A stretch of DNA of 64,000 nucleotides from Diplonema japonicum (lineage: Eukaryota > Euglenozoa > Diplonemea > Diplonemida > Diplonemidae): contig OZ025764.1 in NCBI GenBank assembly GCA_964019335.1, positions 1 through 64,000 on the forward strand, in the 5' to 3' direction. The translations under genes and the position numbers were made by a program. The notes beneath the pieces were generated by a model. That model saw nothing but the letters and a program-made list of their open reading frames with translations, was not told the origin of the DNA and searched no databases. Positions 29,898 through 40,544 of this stretch are shown one piece after another. The stretch's first letter is position 1, and each line of letters starts with the position of its first letter.

Positions 29898-32795
29898 TTA
29901 CAACACCCACTCGGTGCAGCCACCACCGGAAAGGTGCCTTACAGAGGGTTCATAAACCTTGCCCCAAATCCTGAGCGTCTTCACAACAAGACTGCCTGTA
30001 GTAACGCAGAGAGTCATGGCGTCCCCACTTCGCCTCAAGCTCCCCACAAGCGAAGGGAGAAACACAGGAAGCGAGAAATCGCCTTCCTTGTCTGCGGGGG
30101 AGAAGGCCACCACACCAGCGTGCCTGTCGATGTCCTGCCCCGACATCCTCAGCATGGTGTGCCACACGGTCATGTAGTACCCATAGTGCGACGTGATATA
30201 GTTAGAACCAGGGAAGGATGTGTAGTTCCCTCTCATGATACCGCACGCGTTCCACAGGTCGTTGATGCCCTGTGTGAATCGCAAGTAAGGCCGTGACACC
30301 ACTTCCAAAGCATCGTCAACTGTTCCATGGCCGATGGCAAGACGAAGGGAACCGTGGTCCGCAGGCGACATCAGCCACACATCGTCCTCTGCTAGGGTCT
30401 TTCCGACGGTTCTGTTCGCGAGGATCTTCAGCCCGAAGGGATCATAGTTCATCTTCCCCTCTGTGTCTAAATGGCGGCCTAGTCTTGTCGTGTTTACAAG
30501 ATCGCCTAGACCAATGCTGTGTGCGAGGACCTGGGCGTAGAAGCTGTCCGACATGACAGCCTTGCCCCCTGTGTAGGCTATGTATGCGCCAAGGTCGTTG
30601 TCCCACATGATGTTTTCGAGGCTTTCAGTGGCAGCGTCGGCTGCAGTGCTGTACCTCGCGCCGTCGTTGTCGTCCATGAACTCCGCCAGCTTCGCCATCG
30701 CGCGCATGGCCGCAATGTGGAACACTGTTGAGTACGTCGCCGCGTCGTAGTTATTCAGCTCCAATATGTCGTACGTGGTCTGCAGCTTGTACGGCATCGC
30801 GTGGAAGGTCGACACTGTGATTTGCCAATCAGCCGCTTTCTTCGCAATGGGGTACCACTCCCTTACAAAGTTGACGTCGTCGTTCCACCTCAGCAGCTCC
30901 AGCAGGTAGATGATGTACATGGTGCTCACGTCCGACATTTCACGGCCGCAGCCGTGTTCGAATCCGGAGTCTAAACCATAGAAGCAAGCGCATGCTAGCT
31001 GTTCTTGGATCATCCCGTTTGCTTGCTGTGCTGTTCCCCATGCAACGAGCTTTGACTTCGTCGATTCTGGGAACAGCATGATGTACGGGATGTGCCTCTC
31101 CCCGTCGTTGTGCACGCTGTCGATGTTCACGCAGTCGAAGGCCTCCCACTGCCGCCACCTCCCGTCGTGGAACCACATTGCAGACCGAACGTGGTGTAGA
31201 GTCCCGATCAGCGTGTCGCGCATCCACACCGGAAGCGTCGATTTCAGCACGGGGTCTTGGATCGCAGCGATGTCGTGCAGGGTGGGTACCAGGTCGCCGA
31301 TCAGCATTGTCGCCGCATTGTTGGAGTCGGAAACGTACTTCGTGTACTGGTTCCCCAGCATCTGTGAGAGGTAGTTGTGGTTCGGGAAGTAGTACCCCAG
31401 CACGATCGTCACCACCGCCGTCTCCCCAGCAGGGACGTCTGTGCTCACGGACACCGCCCCGTGTCCGCCATCCGTGTTCACGGTCCCGGCAAGCTTCCCC
31501 TCTGCCTCGAACTGTCCCCACAGGTTTTGGAAATCCCCCGTCCCCACCGTTACCTCCCCGCCCGTGGCCTGCAACGTGTAGTTCCCTGCGGTGGGCCCGG
31601 CTACATTCTTGTTGATGGTGATCCCGTTCGGACCTGCGCGGCTCCACCCGCCTCTCGACCCCGAGGCCGTCCCATCTTCGAACCCGTAGAGAGGCGCGTC
31701 TGACTGCATCGTGCACCCCATAGTGTTGTTGTGGTTCCACGTCATGCACTTCGGGTCGTGGTTGCACAGCTGACGGCACACCTCTGCTGAGGCCGCTTGG
31801 GTTGTGTTGTACACGCTACCGTGGCGCTGGGTGTTCTCGTGAAAGGCGGGAAGGTTGAAGAAGGCGGCCACGCTCTGCGTGACAGCGGCATTGTTCTTGA
31901 ACACCATGCTGAAGGCGATGGCTGGGTGGTGACTGCGTGTCATGTTCCCGGACGCCATTCTGCTGTAGCCAAACAACGAGATGTTGACGGAAGGAGCATT
32001 TGCCTGGAGGCGCGTCACAGGGGGCGACCCCCCAAAGGTCAGCGAGTCCACCCCAGGCGTGAACGACTCGCTCGGATGCGTCTGCAGAATCCTCGTCCAT
32101 GTGCTGCCCTGCTGCCTCACAGAGGCACCGAATGCAGCCTTTCTTTGTTTGGAAAGCTTCGCAGAGCCCGCAGGTGAGTTGTTCTCTGTGGTCCAAGCTG
32201 TGAGAGTCCCGTCTCCGCGCAGCTCAACGGTTCCTGCTGCAACCCCTCCCAAAGGAGGTGCTGATCTGATGCCGACAGGCGGCGCTGCGGAGTCCGGGAC
32301 GGGAGGTCGGGACACCGTGCCCCAAGAGAGAGCCGGGTTCGCCTTTTTAGTTATAACCTGGTTTTTTAGGTAGCAGCAAGCTGAGCCTTCCGTGCAGGGT
32401 CCAAGATTAGAAGCTGCCTTCAGGGCAAACACCCAGGCAGCACACGCTGTGTCCGCACAGCAACTCTGCACGCACTGTTCCACAGTGCCCCCCGCAACCT
32501 GCCCACAGTCATTCTTACCCGGGAGGTCGTACCCGCTCTGCACACGGCCTGCTGTGCACTCCATCTCCACAGGGCTTTTGTACACTTGCGGTGTGGAGCC
32601 AACACTGGCCCATGCATAGTCCGTTTTCGTGATATTCTCAGGCTCCAGGTAGTGAGACGGCTGTTCTAACACCGTAATGGTATCCTCGCTTGTCCATACA
32701 CCTTTATTCAGGAAGGTGAGGCTGCCCAGGGCATCGGAGAGGTTGGACGCATCACAAGCGCTTGCTGCGAGCAGTGCTAAGTACACAGCTTTCAT
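29898..32795 (-). CDS. Secreted GH116-like glycosidase with PAN/apple-like modules
   Basis: 965 residues from MKAVYLALLAASACDASN, a clear signal peptide; an 18-codon upstream extension is ignored. Residues about 78-140 (CTAGRVQSGY, CVQSCCADTACAAWVF) and about 328-365 (VCRQLCNHDPKCMTWNHNN) look like PAN/apple-type cysteine modules, which often bind sugars or proteins. The N-terminal beta part and the helical C-terminal part (about 550-900) fit GH116 enzymes (bile-acid beta-glucosidase GBA2 family): DCVNIDSVHNDGERHIPYIM, MYIIYLLELLRWND, then TYDILELNNYDAATYSTVFH and IMWDNDLGAYIAYTGG. Probable extracellular beta-glucosidase/glucosylceramidase-like activity. The cysteine modules around a GH116 core are unusual to me. 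Catalytic residues were not individually verified. Confidence 0.75.
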   Translation of the reverse strand: MKAVYLALLAASACDASNLSDALGSLTFLNKGVWTSEDTITVLEQPSHYLEPENITKTDYAWASVGSTPQVYKSPVEMECTAGRVQSGYDLPGKNDCGQVAGGTVEQCVQSCCADTACAAWVFALKAASNLGPCTEGSACCYLKNQVITKKANPALSWGTVSRPPVPDSAAPPVGIRSAPPLGGVAAGTVELRGDGTLTAWTTENNSPAGSAKLSKQRKAAFGASVRQQGSTWTRILQTHPSESFTPGVDSLTFGGSPPVTRLQANAPSVNISLFGYSRMASGNMTRSHHPAIAFSMVFKNNAAVTQSVAAFFNLPAFHENTQRHGSVYNTTQAASAEVCRQLCNHDPKCMTWNHNNTMGCTMQSDAPLYGFEDGTASGSRGGWSRAGPNGITINKNVAGPTAGNYTLQATGGEVTVGTGDFQNLWGQFEAEGKLAGTVNTDGGHGAVSVSTDVPAGETAVVTIVLGYYFPNHNYLSQMLGNQYTKYVSDSNNAATMLIGDLVPTLHDIAAIQDPVLKSTLPVWMRDTLIGTLHHVRSAMWFHDGRWRQWEAFDCVNIDSVHNDGERHIPYIMLFPESTKSKLVAWGTAQQANGMIQEQLACACFYGLDSGFEHGCGREMSDVSTMYIIYLLELLRWNDDVNFVREWYPIAKKAADWQITVSTFHAMPYKLQTTYDILELNNYDAATYSTVFHIAAMRAMAKLAEFMDDNDGARYSTAADAATESLENIMWDNDLGAYIAYTGGKAVMSDSFYAQVLAHSIGLGDLVNTTRLGRHLDTEGKMNYDPFGLKILANRTVGKTLAEDDVWLMSPADHGSLRLAIGHGTVDDALEVVSRPYLRFTQGINDLWNACGIMRGNYTSFPGSNYITSHYGYYMTVWHTMLRMSGQDIDRHAGVVAFSPADKEGDFSLPVFLPSLVGSLRRSGDAMTLCVTTGSLVVKTLRIWGKVYEPSVRHLSGGGCTEWVL

Positions 32796-33589
32796 GTTAC
32801 CTGAGCGGAGGAGGGGTGTTTTTACTTTTTTTAAAGTGTGAAACGACAATAAAGCACTTTCTCAGTATGCGTATGAGCTCCTGCGAATGGGACAAAAAAG
32901 AAGGGGGGGGGGGAAAAAAAGGGAGGGAAAGAAATATAATTATGAAGCGAAAAAGAAAGATGTAGTGAAGTGTAATCCCCATGTCGACGTTATCCTCAGC
33001 TCGAGGGGGTCGTGCTTGGAACTAGTCTTTGAAAAACCCGGGTGAGTGTAGTCTAATAGTAAGCCCCCTGACAAATGACTGCATAAACAGCCATCATGCA
33101 GGCTCGTATTTCGGATAAGAGAAAACAATAAATGCCACCTCTCCCAGCTTCACCTTCTCAAGCCCAGTGCTAGCTCCGACACTGTGCCGTGTTCCTGCTC
33201 CCTCGCAGCTGTTTCTGACGTTACCAAAACCGCTAAAACCTGGTTTTGACCTTAAAACTGAATTTTTCACGGTTTCTTCTTTTATATCGGAAAATATAGA
33301 GAATATTTCTTTTTTGAGAGGGTGGCATGCCCACAATATGCAACGAAAGTGTCAATTGGCCTCATTTGGGGGGGAGGGGGGGTTTTCTTTTTGAAATCGA
33401 CCCCATATAAAAAAGCTTTTTTTCCATCGCTCTTCTTAGAAAAGAAAAACTATTTCAACCTATTTCAAAATGAAAGAAAAATTCGATCTTGTAGCATCAA
33501 GGTGACAAATCGAACAACGCTCCAAGTGTACCATAAAGTACAATGGGTGGGGGTTGTTTTGTAATCAAATGACACATTGGAGTGGGTTC
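32796..33589. other. Spacer, nothing recognised
   Basis: Moderately AT-rich, with a G run (32904-32913). Coding-looking bits around 33125-33260 do not hold a frame. No gene supported. Confidence 0.45.
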
Positions 33590-33776
33590 TAACCTGTGCG
33601 GCACCACATCTCAGACATTGGCGTGCCTGATCCCCGTTTCCTCGCGGTAGAGTGGGGCATCTTTTTCTTTTGCCGAAGCCAAATGCGATGCCGAGCACCG
33701 TCACCCTGACACAGACTTCCCTGAAATGACTCGCTTAGGGAGGTGTCGTTACGCACCTAGACCCGGCCAAAGGCCC
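33590..33776 (+). repeat. Dispersed repeat D, copy 2 (longest)
   Basis: TAACCTGTGCGGCACCACAT to ACCTAGACCCGGCCAAAGGC, with the middle GCTTAGGGAGGTGTCGTTAC. Immediately followed, after about 60 bases, by repeat E, so the two may be parts of one larger element. Confidence 0.65.
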
Positions 33777-33837
33777 CAAGAAAAATTCACTCTGATAGGA
33801 ACGAAGTGGTTAGCAACGGCCCGCAGAAAAAGAAAAA

Positions 33838-34065
33838 AACTATTCTGTTAACTGAATAGTGCAATATTTCCTAGAGGCGCTCTTGCAACTACCAGTGCCA
33901 AAGCAATGGGCTAAACTCGCACACTGGTGTGAGTTTCAAGGGAGCATTTATCTTACGCCTGTAAGCTAGAGTGCGCATGCATCCCCAGCTCGCTTTGGGA
34001 GGTGTTGCTTCGCGGTCCGACCTGCTGCCCAATTCAAAGCGCGGTTGCGGTGAATCCAAGCCCCC
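33838..34065 (+). repeat. Dispersed repeat E, copy 2
   Basis: Same order of blocks as 14665-14981 without the two extra stretches of that copy. Begins AACTATTCTGTTAACTGAAT and ends GAATCCAAGCCCCC. Confidence 0.65.
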
Positions 34066-34224
34066 TGTTGCCAGTTCGCCGGATGAGCATACTGCAGGGA
34101 CTTCCACTCATCCGTTGCCCGGTGGGTTACCACGAGGAGGTCAGCAACAATTCTATACTTTTGATCGCCTGTTCTACATTTAGAATTGTCTCACCTGTAA
34201 AAAAGAAAAAGAAAATATATGAGT

Positions 34225-34520
34225 TAAAGGAGGCCGGTGTTGGCGGCGCCCTGCACAAGAACTGTCTACTGATTACAGGGGGTGCACCGCAGTTGTAGCT
34301 TCTTCTGCGTTCCGTGTCGTGTCCTTAATGCGTGCGGTGTGCAGCTCAACCCCAGCCAGGGCGTCCCGGGTAACCAAGATTCTGCGCTCGTGCAGTTTGC
34401 TGCCTGTTCGTCACCCTGAGCATCTGTATTACGTTCTTCCACTCGGGCGCTACCGACGAGGAGGTCAACAGCGAACAACATCTGATGTTTTTCTTATATT
34501 TTCATGTTATCCCCACCACC
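34225..34520 (+). repeat. Dispersed repeat B, copy 2 (near full length)
   Basis: Blocks in order: GGCCGGTGTTGGCGGCGCCC, TGTAGCTTCTTCTGCGTTCC, GTCCCGGGTAACCAAGATTC, GCAGTTTGCTGCCTGTTCGT, GAGGTCAACAGCGAACAACA and CCCACCACCTT followed by A. Ends in an A-rich tail like a retroposon. Confidence 0.75.
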
Positions 34521-34525
34521 TTAAA

Positions 34526-34945
34526 AAAGAAGAAAAAAAAAGTTGTCTCGATTTTAGTGCCATGCAGTATGTGACACAGCGGCCGCCACCCTTGTGAAAC
34601 TTCGCCCCGAAGCCTCCCAAGTCCAAGTCCCCTGTGGTCCCGTAGTAAGTAAAAGTGGAGAGGTAAAGAAAGCTTGGAAATTGAAATAGGGAGAGGGGCC
34701 ACAGAAGCAATTAAACACCAACTGGAGAGTATGTTGTGGGAGGCTTGCTTCACTGGCACGATGCTGCGGAGAGGCTACTTGCCTGACCTGGGAGCCACCT
34801 CCTTGTTCGATGTAATGGGATAAGGGACTCTCCGTTGAGGGCGATGCTAACTGGCGCCACGCGTAGGGTGGGCTCTCCAAACCACAATTACCAGGAACCA
34901 CCACAGGGAGGTTGGAAACATTGGTCCCCAAAAAAGAAAAAAAAA
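34526..34945. other. Unassigned GC-richer stretch between two repeat B copies
   Basis: Begins with a diverged GCAGTATGTGACA motif (34564) and then has about 350 bases of balanced composition with no frame that looks coding. It may be an older or different repeat. I cannot name it. Confidence 0.35.
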
Positions 34946-34986
34946 TGGGGCTTTGATTGCAACACTAGGTGGCGTTAAGCGTGCAA
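34946..34986 (+). repeat. Dispersed repeat B, 5' fragment (copy 3)
   Basis: TGGGGCTTTGATTGCAACAC, then TAGGTGGCGTTAAGCGTGCAA, identical to the first 41 bases of the copy at 52909. It follows an A run. Confidence 0.65.
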
Positions 34987-35042
34987 TAAAAACAAAAAAA
35001 GAGAACCAAACATTTCTTTCTTTTTTCTTTTCTCCCTTTTGT

Positions 35043-37466
35043 TCACTCAGTGCGTGCAATGGTAGCAGACGGGGTGTACTCCATCATAATGCGCCCTTCT
35101 GCGATGTTCGTGACGGACCACGCTTCGAGTTCGGTGGGTTTAACGATGTGAACTAAGGGGCGGACCTTGGGGTTGTCAAGCAACTCGGATAAAGCCTTGC
35201 CAATGTGGTCCACTTTCTGGGCCTCCTCCAGCTGGTACATCCATTCTCCTTCCTGGGAGACAATCGGGGAGCCTGCCGCACTAACGATGAACGGCTTCCC
35301 TCCTAGAATGGTAAGGATCGCAACGCAGTTAACCTCGAACTTACCGGCGATGAACTCAGCGACTGTAGGGGACACAAGAGTGACAGACCGATTCACCTCT
35401 TTAACGACAATGGTACCCACTGCTGAGATGCCCTGTTGCTCTGCCAGCGAGTTACCCTTCAACCCGAACCCTTTGTTCAGACTTGACCCGAGGTTTCCAG
35501 CCACAAATTCCCCATGGGAAACTGCCATGTTGGTTTTACAGTGGCAAGATAGCTTTTTCATATCGGCGATCGCTTTGCAGAATGTGACCGCGCGTGTCAT
35601 GGCTTCAGTGCAGCGCAGCCCGATATTCCATGTTATTGTGAAGACAAGCGGTTCATAAACCGCGAAGCCGTGGACCAGCCCTCGGGTGGCGAGGGCAGCC
35701 TCATGTATCCCTTCGGCAAGTGTTCCGAAAGCTGCAAAGATGTTGTTTTCCGACACAAACGCCAGCCTGACAACGCTGCCCCTGTAGCCTTGCATCTGCA
35801 TTGATAAGTTGTGCGCTGCGACTGCGGCGTTTCTCGACTTACGTGTGCTCAAGCTTTTTTGGGTGCTTTGGCTGTTTTCGCTCACGGCATCCTCTTCATT
35901 TTCAACTTCTTCAGTGTTGTCATTGACGAACAGTGTGTTTGGGAGGTACGCCTTGTACTCCCTAAGACCTTTGATCGCATGCAGCAAGCCGTCCGTCACA
36001 CGCGCCACCTCCTTCACCATGACAGGCTTGTACATTGCGTTCATATGCGTCTCAGCTACGTCCAAGTCCATCGTCTCCAGATACTGATTCCCAACAACAA
36101 GATTCCCCAGCGGGCGGGCGATCAGAATGATTTCGCACAGTGCAATGACGCTGTCCACCATGAAGATGACGACGGAAGCGATGATGAGCTGCACGAGCGC
36201 TGCGTAGACCTTGTCGTTGACGGAGGAGACGGTGCGCATCCAGAGCAGCTCGAACCTCATGGTCGACGCGGTGAAGACGTGCGTCATGCGCAGGAAGTAC
36301 TCCCCGCTTTCCAGCGCCGTGTCCACGTGGTAGTCCTTCTTGTACATCGGGTTGGTCTTGTTCACATCGGACGCCGCGAAGTGCTCCCCGTACCGGATAT
36401 GGGTGCGCATGTTTGTCGATGAAAGGTCAGCAGTGAAGAAGGTCCCATTGGGTCGCACGACCGATGCATTCACAGCTTCAGACACAGTGGACCCCAGGTC
36501 GCTGGGGTGCAGGACGCAGTCCTGTCCCTGTTGCGCACCGCTGCAGCTGAAGCACATTGTGTAGCACTCGAACTTAATAACAGGCCCCTCGTACAGGGTG
36601 TGCGCGTAGACCTGCCCTGCACCGGAGTCTAGCACCACGAGCTCAACATTTGGTGCCTCAAACTCCCTGATGACAGGTGTCCATGCTTGGAAGATGAAGA
36701 ACATGCCCACCACAAGGTCGAAGTCACCCTGCGGCCAGCGCAGCGTGTACCTGATGCGGTACTGTGTGGAGGCATAAGGGGTCCCGTCGATAGCGTTCCA
36801 GAAGTAAGCAGGGGACCACACCCCGGTGGTGGGGATGCCCGCCATGTTCTTCACAAAACCCTCTTGCGAGTCGTATACCTTTTCAGAATTGAGGACCTCC
36901 GGAGCGGGCACACCTGTTTCGTTGTTGAGCGCCGTGAACTGCTTAAAGAACTCCACTTTGGTGCTGTTGACCCTCCTGCCTGAGTATTTACTGCGGACCC
37001 AGTACTTGGCAGGCTCACCGTTGTTGTCAAGGATGGGGTCAAACCAGATGAACTGTCTGGAGTACTCTTCAGAGTCCCAGGGGCAGTTCAGACCTGAGGT
37101 GCAACTAGGGTTGTAGGCTCGTGCGAGGTAGTAGCCACCACCGTTATCGTACAGAGTAGGACGGAGGGAGGCGAAGATGAACGTCCCAAAGATATTCTGG
37201 ATGTGTGGTATGCCCAGCGAGATGTTCATGACGTCCTCCCTGTTGAAGAGCAGGTGGCCTTCCTCCGTCATTGTCTCAACGTCTGACAGCATCCCTGCCA
37301 GGCGGAGCTTCGCGCTGTGGGACGTCGCCGCACTCGTGTCGTCCACCGCCGAGCGGAGCACCGAAATGCTCTCCGCATAGAGTAGAAACCCTGCAAGGAG
37401 GGAGATCGCTGTTGACACTATCGTCGAGATGAAGATTATGACTTTCGAAGGTATGTGTAAGGGCAT
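35043..37466 (-). CDS. Receptor-like membrane protein with degenerate class III cyclase domain (paralogue 2)
   Basis: 807 residues, ATG at 37466 with an A-rich leader. Same plan as the gene at 3191: TM1, large ectodomain, TM2 (VQLIIASVVIFMVDSVIALC), the LREYKAYLPNTLF helix and a C-terminal cyclase-like fold (MAVSHGEFVAGNLGSSLNKG, TLVSPTVAEFIAGK) without metal-binding aspartates or the transition-state Asn/Arg pair. The ectodomain differs from its paralogue by only a few residues, whereas the cytosolic part is clearly diverged, apart from one near-identical patch around MNAMYKPVMVKEVARVTDGL. Function is inferred as for the paralogue: a sensor that lost cyclase activity. The Ser/Glu-rich insert after the YLP helix differs fully between the two. 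Confidence 0.8.
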   Translation of the reverse strand: MPLHIPSKVIIFISTIVSTAISLLAGFLLYAESISVLRSAVDDTSAATSHSAKLRLAGMLSDVETMTEEGHLLFNREDVMNISLGIPHIQNIFGTFIFASLRPTLYDNGGGYYLARAYNPSCTSGLNCPWDSEEYSRQFIWFDPILDNNGEPAKYWVRSKYSGRRVNSTKVEFFKQFTALNNETGVPAPEVLNSEKVYDSQEGFVKNMAGIPTTGVWSPAYFWNAIDGTPYASTQYRIRYTLRWPQGDFDLVVGMFFIFQAWTPVIREFEAPNVELVVLDSGAGQVYAHTLYEGPVIKFECYTMCFSCSGAQQGQDCVLHPSDLGSTVSEAVNASVVRPNGTFFTADLSSTNMRTHIRYGEHFAASDVNKTNPMYKKDYHVDTALESGEYFLRMTHVFTASTMRFELLWMRTVSSVNDKVYAALVQLIIASVVIFMVDSVIALCEIILIARPLGNLVVGNQYLETMDLDVAETHMNAMYKPVMVKEVARVTDGLLHAIKGLREYKAYLPNTLFVNDNTEEVENEEDAVSENSQSTQKSLSTRKSRNAAVAAHNLSMQMQGYRGSVVRLAFVSENNIFAAFGTLAEGIHEAALATRGLVHGFAVYEPLVFTITWNIGLRCTEAMTRAVTFCKAIADMKKLSCHCKTNMAVSHGEFVAGNLGSSLNKGFGLKGNSLAEQQGISAVGTIVVKEVNRSVTLVSPTVAEFIAGKFEVNCVAILTILGGKPFIVSAAGSPIVSQEGEWMYQLEEAQKVDHIGKALSELLDNPKVRPLVHIVKPTELEAWSVTNIAEGRIMMEYTPSATIARTE

Positions 37467-39311
37467 TTTTCCTTTCTTTTTTAGTCGTCCTTGCGGAAAT
37501 TGGGATATTTTGATAAACTAACTTGTCAAAGCAAACTTCAACAAAAAAAAAGAAAAAAAGGAAATAAAAAAAAAAGAAGAAAAAAAAAAACGTGGGAAGA
37601 GGAGGAAGAGGAAGAGGAAGAGGAAAGGAGGATAAATAGTGAGGCGCCTAAACTTTTTTCTTCTTTTTTTTCTTTTTTTTTTCCTTCTGAAATTCCAAGT
37701 GGGGCGATACGGGGGGGGATGTATTTTTTTCATTTTCTTCTAAAAAAAGATTACTCCACACAAAGGCATGCAAGGTTCAGCCTCGTTGAAATCTCTGCAA
37801 ACACCACTTGCCAGCCGCCAAGGATGTGACGGGAAGCCCCTCCTTGTTGGTCAGCGAGTAGCTATTTGTTCCACCTTTTGTCACTAATATTTATTATATT
37901 TTCTGTTTTTTTTTCTTTTTTTTTCGTTCTTTTTCCCCCTGGCATTATATCTCTTCCCACCCTTCCTCTACCTTGATGGAATAAAAAAAAAAAATATAAA
38001 AATAAAACATGATTTTTTTTCGTTTTTCTTTCTTTTTTTTTTTTTTTTCTCTCTCTTTCTTTGGTTTTTTGTTCCCTTTTTCTTTTCTTGTTTCTTTTTC
38101 TCTGTTATTCTTTGGGCGAGGGACAAATGAAGAAACAATGAAGCCTTTAACGGGCCTCACTGTTTAGCCAGATGGTGGGAGAGCAGAAGGTTCGCGGGGC
38201 GGGCAGGGCGGGGGAAAACACGTGATTGATACCATCCACGAGCTGACTCGATAAAACTGTCATCTTTCTTTTTAGGTGCATATGTATAAAAAAGATCTTA
38301 ATAAATATTTTTTTTCTTTTTTTTTTTTTTGGGGGGGCTGTAAGAATCGAGTTATTGTGAGTCAGGAGGGAGGGGAAAGAAGTGAAAAAAAAAGACATTT
38401 AGAAAAAAAGGGGGGGTGATGATAGCGAGGGGGGGGGGGGGGGGGGGGGTGAAACAAAGGGGGTATTTTGTACTATAAACAGCTTTTTGAAATAAAGGGG
38501 GGGGGGGGTGGGGCGAATAATTCTATCCCAAGTGATGTGTTTTTTTTTTCTTTTCCCAAATGTCGTAAAACGGGTTTTTCTCAGTTACGCACCGGGTAGT
38601 TCTGTGAAGTAAGGTGAAGTAAGCACTTTGACGGAGTCGTCCGTTTAGACAGTGCAGCACGGAACCTTGCCACCCCTTGCAGCTTCTCAAGACGAAGAAG
38701 TGCTCAAAGCCGCGTTCCGTAAAGGGATTATTCGACCCCCCCTTTAACACATTTTTTTTTTTTTTTTTTTTTTGCCCGGCTTTTTTGTTCATGAACACAG
38801 GTGCCACACAGTGCGCCCTGAGTTTACTAAATCGGGCCTAAAGCAACTCTCTATAGGTGCTCACAAAGGGAAGATATTTCTACTGCTCGTGGTCCAAAAA
38901 GAATTAAAAAAAAAAAAAAAAAAAAAAAACTAATCTTAGAGTTTAAGACTAGCTCTATTGTGTTTATTTTGATTTTTCCCCCTCTTTTCTACACTTGTGA
39001 CCGAACACAATCTGGACGGGGGGGAAAATGCAAAAATCTGCAGAGAAATGTTTTGAAACAGTGGAAATGTGAGTTAAGGGCAGGAGAAAAAAAAAAAAGA
39101 AAAGGAGGAGTATTTATAAGAATTTGAAGAAGAAAAAACCCATCCATTTTCTTGTTCTCTCCCCCCCGCCCACATCCATTGCAACACTCTCGTTTTTTTT
39201 TATTTATTTTTTTCTTTTCTAACTATCCATGCTATGTTGCCACATGTGAAGGGCCATGCAAAAGGAATAAAATGAAGAAATGAGAAAAAAAAAAACACAA
39301 AAGAAAAGAAC

Positions 39312-39345
<34 letters not shown>

Positions 39346-39489
39346 AACACCCACATATCTCTCAACTTTTTTTTTCTTTTTTTTTTGGAAAGATGTGAGG
39401 TCAAAAAAAAAAAAAGAAAAAAAAGAAGAAAAAACAAAAAAAAGGTCAAGAAAAAAAAAAAAAAAAAAAAAAAAAAAGATCATTTCACC
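37467..39489. other. AT-rich spacer
   Basis: Holds a (GAGGAA)n purine tract at 37595-37630, many T, A and G runs (38431-38449, 39316-39344, 39449-39477) and unassigned sequence at 38130-38260 and 38570-38840. No gene or known repeat seen. Confidence 0.5.
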
Positions 39490-39921
39490 TTACTCAAAAG
39501 GCAGAAGAGCTTCATGAATGGCACCAGAAAGGAAATAATTAACACGTTCTGTTGACTGGTCGTCTGCAGCGATAGGCATGGCCACGACTCTGCTTGTCCC
39601 CACTATGCTCCCTACATTGCACTGCACCCTTGTCTGTGTGACCTGCAGCATCTCAAACATGTAACCACTGTAGGGAAGATCAAGAGCGGCACGCACAGTC
39701 CTGGAGTAACACAGCTTGCTCAGCAGCCCGGAGGCACCACGCCACAGCCTCAGCCCTCCAAAGTCATCGTACTGCCCCATCGGGTCCATGACTGGGGCCA
39801 ACGGTGGCATTCTGACCACTTGGCTTGCAAGAGTCGCCTGAACCATTGGTATAGGGGCTGAGTTGTACATCCCAGCAGTGCACGTGTGAAGCACACAGAG
39901 AGCTAGCAGTTGACCACCCAT
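39490..39921 (-). CDS. Small secreted protein, unknown
   Basis: 143 residues from MGGQLLALCVLHTCTAGMYN; the ATG follows a run of A on the coding strand, and the longer frame only reads through that leader. The first about 17 residues act as a signal peptide. The mature part has PMVQATLASQVVRMPPLAPV, LWRGASGLLSKLCYSRTVRA and GSIVGTSRVVAMPIAADDQS, without cysteine patterns I recognise. It ends within 15 bases of a long A run (39448-39478), its likely 3' end. I do not recognise a family. Confidence 0.6.
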   Translation of the reverse strand: MGGQLLALCVLHTCTAGMYNSAPIPMVQATLASQVVRMPPLAPVMDPMGQYDDFGGLRLWRGASGLLSKLCYSRTVRAALDLPYSGYMFEMLQVTQTRVQCNVGSIVGTSRVVAMPIAADDQSTERVNYFLSGAIHEALLPFE

Positions 39922-40544
39922 TTTTTTTTTTGTTTTTTTTTTTTGTTTTTTCGTGCTTCTTTTTTTTTTTTTTTTTGAGAAAAAAAATGAATAAAAAATA
40001 AAATAAAATTTAAAAAAAGACGACAACGAAACGTAAAAAACGAAAAAAAAGAAAGGAAATAGGGGGGGGGGGGGGGGGGAGAGAGGAGGGTAAGGCAACC
40101 TAAAGAAGGAAACAGTTCCAGCCTGAGCTTTATATATATCCCCCCCCCCCCCTAAGGAAAAATATAATTTCTTTTTGTTGGATTCTGGGGGAAATTGTAC
40201 GTTTGATGTGAAACCGTTAACCTGGGGAACTTTTTTGTAATGCTACAGCGGAAGAGCGCCGATAAGAATGCAGGACCAGCACAGTGAGGACACGGACCTC
40301 ACACCAGGGAGCCAGGGAACAAGGACCTCACGGGGGGGATATTTTTTTAAAACCCTGGTTCCAGCAAGAAAAAATAGGGGGGGGAAAGACCCTTACAAAA
40401 AGAAAAGGGGCCGTAGTTGAAGTAGATTAGGGGGGAGAAAATGATAAAAAGGAAACAGGAAAAGAGGGGAGGGAACAGAAAAAAAAAAAAAAATGGCAAA
40501 ACACCCACAAAGAAGACGCAATCCCTTTTTTTTTTTTTTTTTTT

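Noticed and set aside
30940-31779. 279-codon minus-strand ORF inside the GH116-like gene
   Set aside because: Out-of-frame shadow in GC-rich coding DNA, Arg/His-rich, no domain.
38523-38807. 94-codon minus-strand ORF
   Set aside because: Contains Lys runs from A tracts and no consistent coding composition; no start context.
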